A program made the position numbers and the translations under genes. From positions 1 to 8,459 of the forward strand of contig CADBTO010000085.1 in the NCBI GenBank assembly GCA_902797565.1: a stretch of DNA of 8,459 nucleotides, given 5' to 3'. Below, in pieces: positions 1-6,683 of this stretch; the stretch's first letter is position 1; each line of letters begins with the position of its first letter. The notes beneath the pieces were generated by a model that saw nothing but the letters and a program-made list of their open reading frames with translations, had not been told where the DNA came from and did no database searches. The DNA is from an uncultured Lachnospiraceae bacterium. GTDB lineage: Bacteria; Bacillota; Clostridia; Lachnospirales; Lachnospiraceae.

Positions 1-554
1 TGGGGCTGTTTAAGATTATCGAGGCAAAGAATTATAAAGGCGGCTGCCGTTTGTCTATACTCTGTGGCATACGCGCCGCAAATGACTATATTGCGAAACA
101 GGAAGTACTGCTGGATGCCTCCCGCATGTTGTCCACGCCCTGGACAGAAACCAGCACTGCACTAAAGAAAAAACTGGACTTGATTTCAGAACAAAAAGGT
201 GAGATTGCAAGATTAAAAGAACGAATCCTTGCACAGGAAATCCAGCAGTTCCCTTCCACTCTGGACAATCCGCTTGTCTTTACCGATCTGGAAGACACGA
301 ATATTATTCGCCGACAGGTTAATGCAATGGCGGAAAGATTCAGCGGTTTCTGTGGGATTTTCCAGAAGAAAGAGACCGAGAATTTCTCTTTTATCATCGG
401 TTCCGGCACTGCCGCAAAAGACACCGGTGAAATGGCACGGCTTCTCCGCGAAAAACTGGGCGCACGCTGCGGCGGGAAGCCGGAAATGATCCAAGGCAGC
501 GTATCTGCAAGCAAAGAGCAGATTGAGGCCCTCTTTACCGGGCAAATTGGGTAG
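1..554 (+). CDS. Alanyl-tRNA editing protein (AlaX-type, DHHA1 domain), 5'-truncated by the window edge
   Basis: This is the C-terminal 183 residues of a free-standing alanyl-tRNA editing protein, which in this family hydrolyses mischarged Ser- or Gly-tRNA(Ala) in the cytoplasm. The frame is open from base 3, and the apparent TTG start at 51 is internal, because the upstream codons already encode family sequence (GLFKIIEAKNYKGGCR). That stretch, continuing into LCGIRA, resembles the end of the AlaRS-like editing domain. The zinc-binding CxxxH motif that normally precedes it would lie left of the window. A charged, probably coiled-coil stretch follows (about bases 160-240, LKKKLDLISEQKGEIARLKE). 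A DHHA1 domain ends the protein, with GSGTAAKDTGEMARLL and the typical GGKPEMIQGS signature at 471-503. The C-terminal domain points to the long AlaX form. The gene converges on the glycosyltransferase gene at 672. A C-terminal fragment of AlaRS itself is a less likely alternative. Confidence 0.85.
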   Translation, partial: GLFKIIEAKNYKGGCRLSILCGIRAANDYIAKQEVLLDASRMLSTPWTETSTALKKKLDLISEQKGEIARLKERILAQEIQQFPSTLDNPLVFTDLEDTNIIRRQVNAMAERFSGFCGIFQKKETENFSFIIGSGTAAKDTGEMARLLREKLGARCGGKPEMIQGSVSASKEQIEALFTGQIG

Positions 555-584
555 GCGGGGGCTGCGGCCCTATAATCAGACAAA

Positions 585-624
585 CAGCCCGGAGACCAAA
601 GCCGCACGGCCTGCCCCCGGGCTG
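585..624 (-). terminator. Possible terminator hairpin in the convergent intergenic region
   Basis: CAGCCCGG at 585-592 is perfectly complementary to CCGGGCTG at 617-624, with a 24-base loop that can hold a smaller GCC/GGC stem (601-610). On the minus strand the stem is followed by a T-rich run (TTTGTCTGATT), so it could end the minus-strand operon. On the plus strand there is no clear T-tract after it. A competing fold is visible (GGGGGC 557-562 with GCCCCC 613-618, and GCGGC 564-568 with GCCGC 601-605). The structure is clear but the terminator role is a guess. Confidence 0.3.
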
Positions 625-633
625 CATCCCGAT

Positions 634-704
634 TTAATCCACGGATAACCGGCAGTTCAGCAGCCCGATCCTTAATCCACGGACAGCCGGTAGTTCAGCA
701 GCCC
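634..704. repeat. Imperfect tandem direct repeat (38-bp period) duplicating the 3' end of the GT2 gene
   Basis: Bases 634-666 and 672-704 match at 30 of 33 positions (differences at offsets 13, 15 and 20). The right copy encodes the last codons of the glycosyltransferase on the minus strand (GLLNYRLSVD plus stop). The left copy, lying just beyond that stop, reads GLLNCRLSVD plus its own TAA (636-634). The sequence CCCGAT also precedes both copies (628-633 and 664-669), suggesting the repeat unit extends slightly leftward with a 2-base indel. The left copy is out of frame with the gene and carries no start, so it is a non-coding remnant. Confidence 0.85.
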
Positions 705-2021
705 TGCCGGAAGATTGGGGCTGTAATACCGGTCTCCCTTTTCTATGACGCTCCCCCACTTTTCCATCAAGCGCCTGTGGGACGCTTCCTGGCTGATGAC
801 TTCTCCAGGAACCTGACGCACAACAACGGACGGCTCATAAATGACCTTCCTGCCGCCCTCGAGCGCACGCAGGCAAAGGTCCAGCATCTGGTCCCTGCCC
901 GTCAGCCTGCGGTCCAGGCCGCCGCTCTTCTTGAAGAACTTCGCATCAATCATACAGTAGGACATATCAACCATCGAAACTTCCTGTGCGGTGGTGATCC
1001 GGTTATAAAGGCCTCTGGAGAAGATACTTTCGCTATGGCACGCCGGGAATGAAAAACCATTTTTATCAAAAATATATCCTGCGTTTAACAGCCTCATATC
1101 TGTCCCGTAATACCTGCATCCTACAATCGCCACATCCGGCCGCTTCATATGCGCCCAAAGCTTCTGCCTTGCCTTCCTGCCAAAGACCCGCGCATCCTTT
1201 TCATGGATCAGGATGTATTCCCGTTCATGCCCCTGGATATCGCTCCCGTCATAACGCAGGCTCCAGCTTTCCCGATCCCGTCCCGGCCGCACCGTGCAAT
1301 CAATCCCCATCGCCTGGAAACTTGCGGACAGCGCAGTCATATGTTCCCGCAGGCTCTTTTCCATTGCCGCACGCACAGCCGGCAGGGACTTGGGGATACG
1401 CACCACACGGCGGTGCCAGAGCAGGGATGGCACGTGCAGGACATTCACCTTTTTCAGCGGGATGCGCAGGAAAAATTCATAGGCAAACGCATATTCCAGT
1501 TTTTCCGAAAACGTGCCCAGCTTCGCAAAAGCCGTACGTTTTACGCAGAAAGTCCCGCCAATATAATTTTCATGCCGCAGCAGCTCCAGGTTGAAATCCG
1601 GCAGGAAGTACGGGTTCTGCCGGCTGCCTCCCTCAATTTCATCGAAATCACTATACACAAACTCCGCTTCCGGATGGCTCCGGATTGCCGCCGCAAAAAC
1701 CTCCAGCGCATTTTTTGACAGACGCGCATCCGGACCGACAAACAGGATATAATCCGCCCGCGCAGACCGGATCCCGGTATTCCAAAGGGCAGCCATGCTC
1801 CCTGTCTCCCGATGGGTATGATAAAAATAATTCGCATCACCGGGAAACAGCTCTGCAGAAAACGAAGACAGCGAGAGTCCCGGACAGGAATCCACCACAT
1901 GGACTTCCCGATAAGGATACTCGCTCTCCGATACGGAAGCCAATGTATCCTTGAAAAACGCCGGATTCGCGTCATGTGCCGCAACAACCACCGCAAAACT
2001 CAGCTCATCGCCCACCATCAT
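672..2021 (-). CDS. Glycosyltransferase family 2 protein, atypical two-part GT-A enzyme
   Basis: This 449-residue protein is probably a cytoplasmic or membrane-associated sugar transferase in surface glycan assembly; donor and acceptor cannot be read from sequence. Residues 7-205 form a GT2 domain: FAVVVAAHD start, HVVDS at 41-45, and FVYSDFDEIEGG (121-132), NPYFLPDF (136-143) and ENYIGG (151-156), which match the tandem-GT2 'YSDEDK...PYFKPDW...NYIG' pattern. The usual metal-binding DxD region reads FVGPDAR (94-100). Residues about 268-435 resemble the second half of a second GT2 domain (YILIHEKD, KRPDVAIVG, LLNAGYIF, DLCLRALEGGRKVIYEP) and end in the family-like YYSPNLP. The N-terminal half of that second domain appears to be missing. 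The start follows the SDR stop by 9 bases. Two ATGs lie in tandem (2021 and 2018), and the GAGGAG at 2030-2025 is better spaced (6 bases) for the second. It is the last gene of the minus operon. Confidence 0.85.
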   Translation of the reverse strand: MMVGDELSFAVVVAAHDANPAFFKDTLASVSESEYPYREVHVVDSCPGLSLSSFSAELFPGDANYFYHTHRETGSMAALWNTGIRSARADYILFVGPDARLSKNALEVFAAAIRSHPEAEFVYSDFDEIEGGSRQNPYFLPDFNLELLRHENYIGGTFCVKRTAFAKLGTFSEKLEYAFAYEFFLRIPLKKVNVLHVPSLLWHRRVVRIPKSLPAVRAAMEKSLREHMTALSASFQAMGIDCTVRPGRDRESWSLRYDGSDIQGHEREYILIHEKDARVFGRKARQKLWAHMKRPDVAIVGCRYYGTDMRLLNAGYIFDKNGFSFPACHSESIFSRGLYNRITTAQEVSMVDMSYCMIDAKFFKKSGGLDRRLTGRDQMLDLCLRALEGGRKVIYEPSVVVRQVPGEVISQEASHRRLMEKWGSVIEKGDRYYSPNLPAGLLNYRLSVD

Positions 2022-2024
2022 CCA

Positions 2025-2030
2025 CTCCTC
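2025..2030 (-). promoter_or_regulatory. Ribosome binding site of the minus-strand GT2 gene
   Basis: GAGGAG on the minus strand directly follows the TAA of the SDR gene. It lies 3 bases before the first ATG (2021) and 6 bases before the second (2018). The close coupling suggests translation continuing from the upstream gene. Confidence 0.65.
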
Positions 2031-3128
2031 TTAGCTTCGCATATCCTCCAGCAACCTCCGCGCCATTTCGGAAAGCCCGACACGTGCCTTCCATCCCAGT
2101 CCTTCCAGCTTTTCCGTCGAAAGGCGCATGCAGGTATCCGGCGCATAGCCGAGCGCCGCCAGATTTTCCGGAATATCAACCACAACCCGGCTGCCCATGC
2201 CTGCTTCGCTGGCAAAGCACTGTGCCAGCTCTTTGATACTGCAGTATGTCTGCGCGTTTGCCGCGTTATACGCTTCTCCTGCTTCGCCCTGCTGCAGCAG
2301 GAACAGGATAGCCCCCACCGCATCCGATGTATAACAATAACAATGGGACTTCTCCCCTTTGGTATGCAGCACAATGTCCGCACCTGCCATCCCGCTCCGG
2401 GCGAACTGCGCAAACGCGCGGTTCTCCTGTTTTGCGATTCCTGCCCCGAACGTCTGTCCAAGCCGAATCGTACATACAGGCACGCCTTCCTGCTTTGCCG
2501 CCATCGCACAAAGGCACTCGCTTGCACGTTTCCCTTCCGGGTAGGAACTGCGCGTCACGAGCGGGTCAAACAGCCCATAGCTGTCCTCCCGGACTTCCGT
2601 GCTGCCATCTGTGATCGCACCATAAAATTCCATCGAGGAAAGATAGACCATTTTCTTGATTCTCGATTTATTTTTGATGCAATAATCCAGCATATTCTTT
2701 GTTCCAAGAATCGACGTCAACACCGTATCATAGGGATGATCCACCATTTCCTTAGAGGCCGTGACCGATGCCGTATGCACCAGATAATCCACCGCATCTT
2801 CCATCTCAATCGGGCAGTTAATATCCATCACCCGGAAAGAAAGCGGGCTATCCTCTGCTCCTGTACACCAGGGTGCAAACAGCTCTTGCGCTTTCTTCTC
2901 ATTTCGTATGATCCCAATCAGACGCAGATCCAGATTCCAACGTTCATTTGCCTTCAAAAGCGCAAGCATCGTCAGTTTCCCCAGCAATCCCGTTGCGCCG
3001 GTAACTGCAATCGTCCTGCCCCGGAACCCTTCCAGATGCAGGTATTCTGCCGAAAGCACTTCTTCCATATCTTCCAGTACCTGTCTGGATTCATACCACT
3101 CAGCCATATCCTGTCCCCTGTCCTCCAT
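2031..3128 (-). CDS. NAD-dependent epimerase/dehydratase (extended SDR)
   Basis: This 365-residue soluble Rossmann-fold protein is of the extended short-chain dehydrogenase type. The nucleotide-binding glycine motif is TGATGLLG (43-50), preceded by about 40 residues as in related sugar-nucleotide SDRs. HTASVTASKEMVDHP (118-132) and the ILGTKNMLD helix follow. The catalytic Ser lies in YLSSMEFYG (162-170), and the Tyr/Lys pair is YPEGK (196-200). The C-terminal LSTEKLEGLGW is typical of the substrate-binding part. Such enzymes epimerise, dehydrate or reduce sugars, usually as nucleotide-sugars. Next to a cytidylyltransferase it may make or alter the activated polyol precursor (inference). I chose ATG 3128 because AGAGGA lies 9 bases upstream; ATG 3107 (MAEWYES) is an equally natural protein start. 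The open frame extends to 3275 but would overlap the upstream gene. It lies 37 bp after the cytidylyltransferase and is co-directional with it. Confidence 0.85.
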   Translation of the reverse strand: MEDRGQDMAEWYESRQVLEDMEEVLSAEYLHLEGFRGRTIAVTGATGLLGKLTMLALLKANERWNLDLRLIGIIRNEKKAQELFAPWCTGAEDSPLSFRVMDINCPIEMEDAVDYLVHTASVTASKEMVDHPYDTVLTSILGTKNMLDYCIKNKSRIKKMVYLSSMEFYGAITDGSTEVREDSYGLFDPLVTRSSYPEGKRASECLCAMAAKQEGVPVCTIRLGQTFGAGIAKQENRAFAQFARSGMAGADIVLHTKGEKSHCYCYTSDAVGAILFLLQQGEAGEAYNAANAQTYCSIKELAQCFASEAGMGSRVVVDIPENLAALGYAPDTCMRLSTEKLEGLGWKARVGLSEMARRLLEDMRS

Positions 3129-3165
3129 ACACCTGTTTCCTCTTGCCAAACACTGCGCCTTCTTG

Positions 3166-3939
3166 TTAATTTTGCATATAATAATGAATCTTCGAACGGA
3201 TCTTCTCAGTAAGTCCAAATCCAAACGCCTGCTCATTCTCCTGGTAGGACAGCAGACTGCGGAACATATATACATCTTCCGGCGTCGTGACCTTGATATT
3301 GCCGCGGTTCCCCTGGATCAGATGCACGTCCTTTCCCAGGCTCTTCATGATCGTGCAGGCATCTACCACATCCTCATACTCCGGATTCTTTGCGCGGATC
3401 TGGTCGTGCGCCGCAATAATATCGCCCAGCCGGAAGCTCTGGGGCGCCTGTGCCGAATAGCATTCCTTCCGAACCGGCATTTCCGCCACCGATTTCCCCT
3501 CATCCTTGCTGATCAGCACGGTTTCATAGCAGAGTGTCGAAGTTATTGCACTTCCGAATTCTTCTACAGATTTGATATTGTCTGTAATGACATCATAACT
3601 GATAAACGGACGGACGCCGTCATGGATCAGTGCAATCGCGTCATCCGGATTCTCTTCCCGGGCAGCAAGCAGCCCCCGGTAGATGGAATCCTGGCTGGAA
3701 TCCCCGCCGGGCACGACGCCGCAAAGCTTTTTGATCCCGTACTCCTGTGCTAATGCCCGGACATACGGAATATACTCCTTGATGACCGCCAGATAAATCT
3801 TGTCGATCAAATGGTGTTGCTCAAACAAAAGGAGCGTATGCACCAGGATCGGCTTCCCGTTGATCTCAAGAAACTGCTTGGGCACGCCGCCCCCCATCCG
3901 CTTCCCATTGCCCCCGGCAAAAATGACTGCGATATTCAT
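3166..3939 (-). CDS. IspD/TarI-family cytidylyltransferase
   Basis: This 257-residue cytoplasmic enzyme is expected to join CTP to a sugar- or polyol-phosphate, giving CDP-alcohol plus pyrophosphate. The N-terminus carries the family loop FAGGNGKRMGGGVPKQF (7-23). HTLLLFE (34-40), PGGDSSQDS (77-85), IHDGVRPF (105-112), APQSFRLGD (165-173) and NIKVTTPED (214-222) follow in order. IHDGVRPF, DACTIM (193-198) and the long tail after TTPED look more like ribitol-phosphate cytidylyltransferases (TarI) than the isoprenoid enzyme IspD. The Arg of IspD's GGxxR motif is Ser here. The start at 3939 is fixed by AGGAGG 5 bases upstream and by alignment of the first residues; the longer open frame to 4125 adds an unrelated hydrophobic stretch. 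It is the first gene of the minus operon, divergent from licD. Isoprenoid IspD remains possible but is unlikely in this setting. Confidence 0.85.
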   Translation of the reverse strand: MNIAVIFAGGNGKRMGGGVPKQFLEINGKPILVHTLLLFEQHHLIDKIYLAVIKEYIPYVRALAQEYGIKKLCGVVPGGDSSQDSIYRGLLAAREENPDDAIALIHDGVRPFISYDVITDNIKSVEEFGSAITSTLCYETVLISKDEGKSVAEMPVRKECYSAQAPQSFRLGDIIAAHDQIRAKNPEYEDVVDACTIMKSLGKDVHLIQGNRGNIKVTTPEDVYMFRSLLSYQENEQAFGFGLTEKIRSKIHYYMQN

Positions 3940-3944
3940 TTCTT

Positions 3945-3950
3945 CCTCCT
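3945..3950 (-). promoter_or_regulatory. Ribosome binding site of the cytidylyltransferase gene
   Basis: A perfect AGGAGG on the minus strand lies 5 bases before ATG 3939. It rules out the longer upstream reading of this frame. Confidence 0.85.
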
Positions 3951-3956
3951 TTATTC

Positions 3957-3985
3957 TTGAAAAGAAACGCTTGATATGATAGACT
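3957..3985 (+). promoter_or_regulatory. Candidate sigma-70-type promoter for the licD operon
   Basis: A -35-like TTGAAA (3957-3962), a 17-base spacer and a weak -10 TAGACT (3980-3985) preceded by TGA, an extended -10 feature. Transcription would start near 3992, leaving about 78 bases of leader before ATG 4070. The -10 box is poor, so this is tentative. Confidence 0.4.
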
Positions 3986-4011
3986 CCTGATAAACTTCCC
4001 CTATGATAAAC
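3977..4011. repeat. Three TGATARAC direct repeats in the divergent promoter region
   Basis: TGATAGAC at 3977-3984, TGATAAAC at 3988-3995 and TGATAAAC at 4004-4011, with offsets of 11 and 16 bases. They overlap the plus-strand -10 and the minus-strand -10. They could be sites for a regulator, but in A/T-rich DNA chance is not excluded. Confidence 0.4.
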
Positions 4012-4031
4012 GATGCAGTGCAAAATATCAA
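4003..4031 (-). promoter_or_regulatory. Candidate sigma-70-type promoter for the cytidylyltransferase operon
   Basis: On the minus strand, TTGATA (4031-4026), exactly 17 bases, then TATCAT (4008-4003). Each box matches the consensus at five of six positions. Transcription would start near 3996, giving a leader of about 57 bases before ATG 3939. It is the best promoter-like match noticed in the window. Confidence 0.65.
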
Positions 4032-4069
4032 GGGCAAAGAAAAAAATCAAACACAAGGAACAAACTTCT

Positions 4070-4969
4070 ATGAAAACAAACGAAACGAAAAAAAACAAAA
4101 TAAACAGGCAGCAAGCGGATACCAATGACCAGAACCGGCTTTCCAGGCAGGAAATCCAGAAGGAGCTTTTCGCGATGCTCTGCGCCTTTGCGGATTTTTG
4201 CGAGGCGCACCGGCTGCGTTACTATCTGGTGGGCGGGACACTGCTTGGCGCTGTCCGGCACGGCGGGTTCATCCCCTGGGATGATGACATTGACGTCGGG
4301 ATGCCCCGGCCGGATTATGAACGGTTTCTGGACCTGACAAACGAAGGATTCCCGGTTTCCGGACTGCGCGTCCTGTCCGCGCGCGCTGGCACGCTCTCGC
4401 TCCCTTATGCACAGCTGGTCAACGAAGGCATCACCATCCAGCGGCCGACCCGCGCCTATATCGACGAACGGCTCCAGACCACGAAACTGTTCCTGGATAT
4501 CATGCCGCAGGACGGATATCCTGCCTCTGACCGGAAAACCCGGCATCTTTCGTCGCTGCTTTCTCTGCTGCGGGCACTTCTGGCACGCTCCAGAGCCAGG
4601 TACTTCCATGGGACATCGCCGCTTCGTGCCATAGCCAAGACGCCGCTGATCTGCCTCGCCCACCTGATTGGAGCGAAACGGATCCTTCGATGCTTTGACA
4701 AACTCGGAAAAAGCTATCCGTATGACAGCTGCAGGTTTGTGGGCTGCATCACCTATGGCATCTATGGGGCGGGAGAACGCTGCCTCCGCAAGGAAGTACT
4801 GCATTTCCGGAACGTGCAGTTTGAAGGCAGGATGTTTCCGGCTCCCGGCTGCACCTCATCCTACCTGCACAATCTGTATGGAGACTATATGACACTGCCA
4901 CCGGAAGAACAGCGCAAAGCGCACGAAACCATTGGATGGAGGGAGAACCAACATGGCCAACAAAAATAA
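4070..4969 (+). CDS. LicD family phosphotransferase (first copy)
   Basis: This 299-residue protein is of the LicD/fukutin nucleotidyltransferase-fold family. Members transfer a phospho-group (phosphocholine in pneumococcal and Haemophilus LicD, ribitol-phosphate in FKRP/fukutin) from a CDP donor to a glycan. The signature [18 protein letters not shown] runs 56-73, with the metal-binding acidic cluster DDDID at 71-75. [10 protein letters not shown] (142-151) and the C-terminal [10 protein letters not shown] (270-279) complete the family pattern, so it looks intact and active. The first 30 residues are Lys/Asn/Gln-rich and come from A-rich DNA. I start at ATG 4070, where AGGA lies 10 bases upstream; ATG 4013 has no ribosome binding site and overlaps the opposing promoter. 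Its 3' end overlaps the next GT2 gene by 17 bp. With no choline genes in view, a CDP-alditol from the divergent operon is the likelier donor (inference). Confidence 0.9.
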   Translation: MKTNETKKNKINRQQADTNDQNRLSRQEIQKELFAMLCAFADFCEAHRLRYYLVGGTLLGAVRHGGFIPWDDDIDVGMPRPDYERFLDLTNEGFPVSGLRVLSARAGTLSLPYAQLVNEGITIQRPTRAYIDERLQTTKLFLDIMPQDGYPASDRKTRHLSSLLSLLRALLARSRARYFHGTSPLRAIAKTPLICLAHLIGAKRILRCFDKLGKSYPYDSCRFVGCITYGIYGAGERCLRKEVLHFRNVQFEGRMFPAPGCTSSYLHNLYGDYMTLPPEEQRKAHETIGWRENQHGQQK

Positions 4970-5744
4970 TCTCGTTTCAATTATTATGCCTGCTTATAAC
5001 GCCCAGCGTTTTTTGAGCGAATCTATATCTAGTGTATTGGCACAATCATACAAAACTTGGGAACTGCTGGTCATCGACGACGGCTCAACCGATGACACAG
5101 CAAAGATTGCCGCCTCGTTCGCAGAAAAAGACAGCCGGATCCGGCTGGTTTCACAACAAAACCGGGGATCTGCCGCCGCAAGGAACCACGGGCTTTCACT
5201 CGCAGGCGGGCGCTTCATTGCGCTGCTGGATTCAGACGACCTGTGGGATCCGGAGTTTCTTTCCTCGCAGCTTCGGCTCCTGAAGCAAAAACAGTGCTGT
5301 CTCGTCTTCTCTGCCTACCGCTTCATCGACGAAAACGGAACGCCCACCGGCCAGGTTATCCGCGCCCCCAAAGCCGTCACCCTGGCGGATATGGAAATCC
5401 GCAACTATGTGGGATGCCTGACCGCGCTTTATGATACCGCGGAGATCGGAAAGTTATACTTTGATGAAAGCCTTGGCAGCCTGCGGGATGATTATGCGTA
5501 TTTCCTGGAGATCGTGCGGCGCAGCCAGAAAGCCTATGGGAACCCGCACTGTCTTGCAAGCTACCGCGTGCTTCCCGGTTCAACAACCGGGAACAAAGCA
5601 AAGCTGGTGAAAGTACAGTTTTCGTTCTACCGGAATTATCTGCGGCTGCCGCTGTGGAAATGCCTGCGCAATACAGCCATCTGGGGAATTGCGGGCGTGC
5701 TGCACTTCTACACCAGGCACCAGAGGAAGGACCGGGAACAATGA
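4953..5744 (+). CDS. Glycosyltransferase family 2 protein, classical GT-A type
   Basis: This 263-residue glycosyltransferase has a complete GT-A core: [10 protein letters not shown] (8-17), the nucleotide-sugar-binding IDDGSTD (41-47), [11 protein letters not shown] (70-80), the metal-binding DSDD (93-96) and a likely catalytic acidic RDDY (178-181). A short tail contains YRVLPGSTT (204-212) and a moderately hydrophobic stretch that may touch the membrane ([10 protein letters not shown]). It should add one sugar to a lipid-linked glycan on the cytoplasmic face; donor and acceptor are unknown. ATG 4953 is chosen because GGAGGGAGA ends 6 bases upstream; the upstream TTG at 4932 is not supported. 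It overlaps licD by 17 bp and shares an ATGA stop/start with the second licD, so the three genes are probably translationally coupled. Its first ~100 bases are A/T-rich compared with the rest. Confidence 0.9.
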   Translation: MANKNNLVSIIMPAYNAQRFLSESISSVLAQSYKTWELLVIDDGSTDDTAKIAASFAEKDSRIRLVSQQNRGSAAARNHGLSLAGGRFIALLDSDDLWDPEFLSSQLRLLKQKQCCLVFSAYRFIDENGTPTGQVIRAPKAVTLADMEIRNYVGCLTALYDTAEIGKLYFDESLGSLRDDYAYFLEIVRRSQKAYGNPHCLASYRVLPGSTTGNKAKLVKVQFSFYRNYLRLPLWKCLRNTAIWGIAGVLHFYTRHQRKDREQ

Positions 5745-6643
5745 AGCATCAAGATATAGGGCTGAAAACAGGCAGCGCACAGGGCCGCCGGAAGCTTTCC
5801 CGGCAGGAAATACAAAAGCGGGAGCTTTCCATGCTGCTGTTCCTGGACAAATTCTGCCGGACGCACAAAATCCGCTACTCACTTGCCGGGGGCAGCCTGC
5901 TCGGTGCTGTGCGCCATGGCGGCTTCATACCCTGGGACGATGATATGGATGTTTCGATGCCGCGGCCCGATTATGAAAAATTCCTGCGGCTGTACCAGGC
6001 GGAATCTGCGCAGGCGGCGGCAAAGCCCGGAACGGCGCAGTCCCGCTTTCCCTATCTGCTGTTATCCGAGAAAAACCCGGCGAATGACTTTCCGTTTTCA
6101 AAGCTGCTCGACCCCGAAACCCGGATCGAATTCTCCTATATGCAGGAAAACGCCGATGCCCATTTGTGGCTGGATATCTTTCCCATCGACGGGTATCCGG
6201 AGAAAGAAGCGGGCATCCGACGCAGCGTCCGACTGATGCGGCTGCTCCGCTTCCTGCTGCAGTTATCGCGCTCCAAACCCTTTACGGGAACAACACCTTT
6301 GAAAAAAATCGGCAAAACCATCCTGTATCCCCTGACCCATCTTTTGCCCACGCGATTCTGGAAAGAGCTGATGATCCGGTATGCCCGGCGACGCAGCTTC
6401 TCCACATCCAAAAACGTGGGCGCAATGACCTGGGGACTGTACGGCACCGGCGAATGCCTGCCCAAAAATCCACGCCTGATCCAGATGGAATTTGAAGGGC
6501 ACAAAGTTCTGTGTACTGCCGTCTGGGACGAATACCTGACCGGCATCTACGGGGATTACCGAACCCTGCCGCCGGAAGAAGAACAGGTGGTGCACTGCAT
6601 GGATGTATATCTGGCAGAAGAAAACAACCACGATACACAGTAA
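5741..6643 (+). CDS. LicD family phosphotransferase (second copy)
   Basis: This 300-residue LicD/fukutin-family protein is a paralogue of the gene at 4070. The signature [18 protein letters not shown] lies at 51-68 with DDDMD at 66-70, LDIFPIDGYP at 144-153 and YGDYRTLPPE at 270-279. All key acidic residues are present. Both copies share an N-terminal LSRQEIQK and place YGDY at exactly 270-273, although their middle regions differ strongly, including a low-complexity AESAQAAAKPGTAQS at about 87-101 here. The start ATG 5741 overlaps the GT2 stop (ATGA), with AGGAAGG about 10 bases upstream. The open frame extends further left, but that would lie inside the GT2 gene. It probably transfers the same or a related phospho-group to a different acceptor sugar (inference). 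Confidence 0.9.
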   Translation: MKHQDIGLKTGSAQGRRKLSRQEIQKRELSMLLFLDKFCRTHKIRYSLAGGSLLGAVRHGGFIPWDDDMDVSMPRPDYEKFLRLYQAESAQAAAKPGTAQSRFPYLLLSEKNPANDFPFSKLLDPETRIEFSYMQENADAHLWLDIFPIDGYPEKEAGIRRSVRLMRLLRFLLQLSRSKPFTGTTPLKKIGKTILYPLTHLLPTRFWKELMIRYARRRSFSTSKNVGAMTWGLYGTGECLPKNPRLIQMEFEGHKVLCTAVWDEYLTGIYGDYRTLPPEEEQVVHCMDVYLAEENNHDTQ

Positions 6644-6683
6644 TAGAATGATTATCAAAAATATTAAATGAGGGTTTTGCATC

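Noticed and set aside
86..607. Minus-strand open frame of 173 codons
   Set aside because: It is opposite the well-supported AlaX C-terminus and has no recognisable motif or ribosome binding site.
1049..1718. Plus-strand open frames of 181 and 189 codons
   Set aside because: Both are antisense to the GT2 coding region and rich in Pro/Ser/Arg/His, as expected from the complementary strand of a GC-biased gene.
1812..3212. 466-codon open frame on the plus strand
   Set aside because: It lies antisense to the convincing SDR and GT2 genes, has a His/Arg/Cys/Pro-rich composition typical of a shadow frame, and shows no family motif.
3940..4125. N-terminal hydrophobic extension of the cytidylyltransferase (possible membrane anchor)
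   Set aside because: The perfect AGGAGG at 3950-3945 and the family's normal N-terminus at MNIAVIFAGG place the start at 3939. The hydrophobic stretch is a translation of the A/T-rich promoter region.
4070..6643. Choline-specific LicD assignment
   Set aside because: The family signature alone does not tell choline from other phospho-groups, and no choline gene is present in the window.
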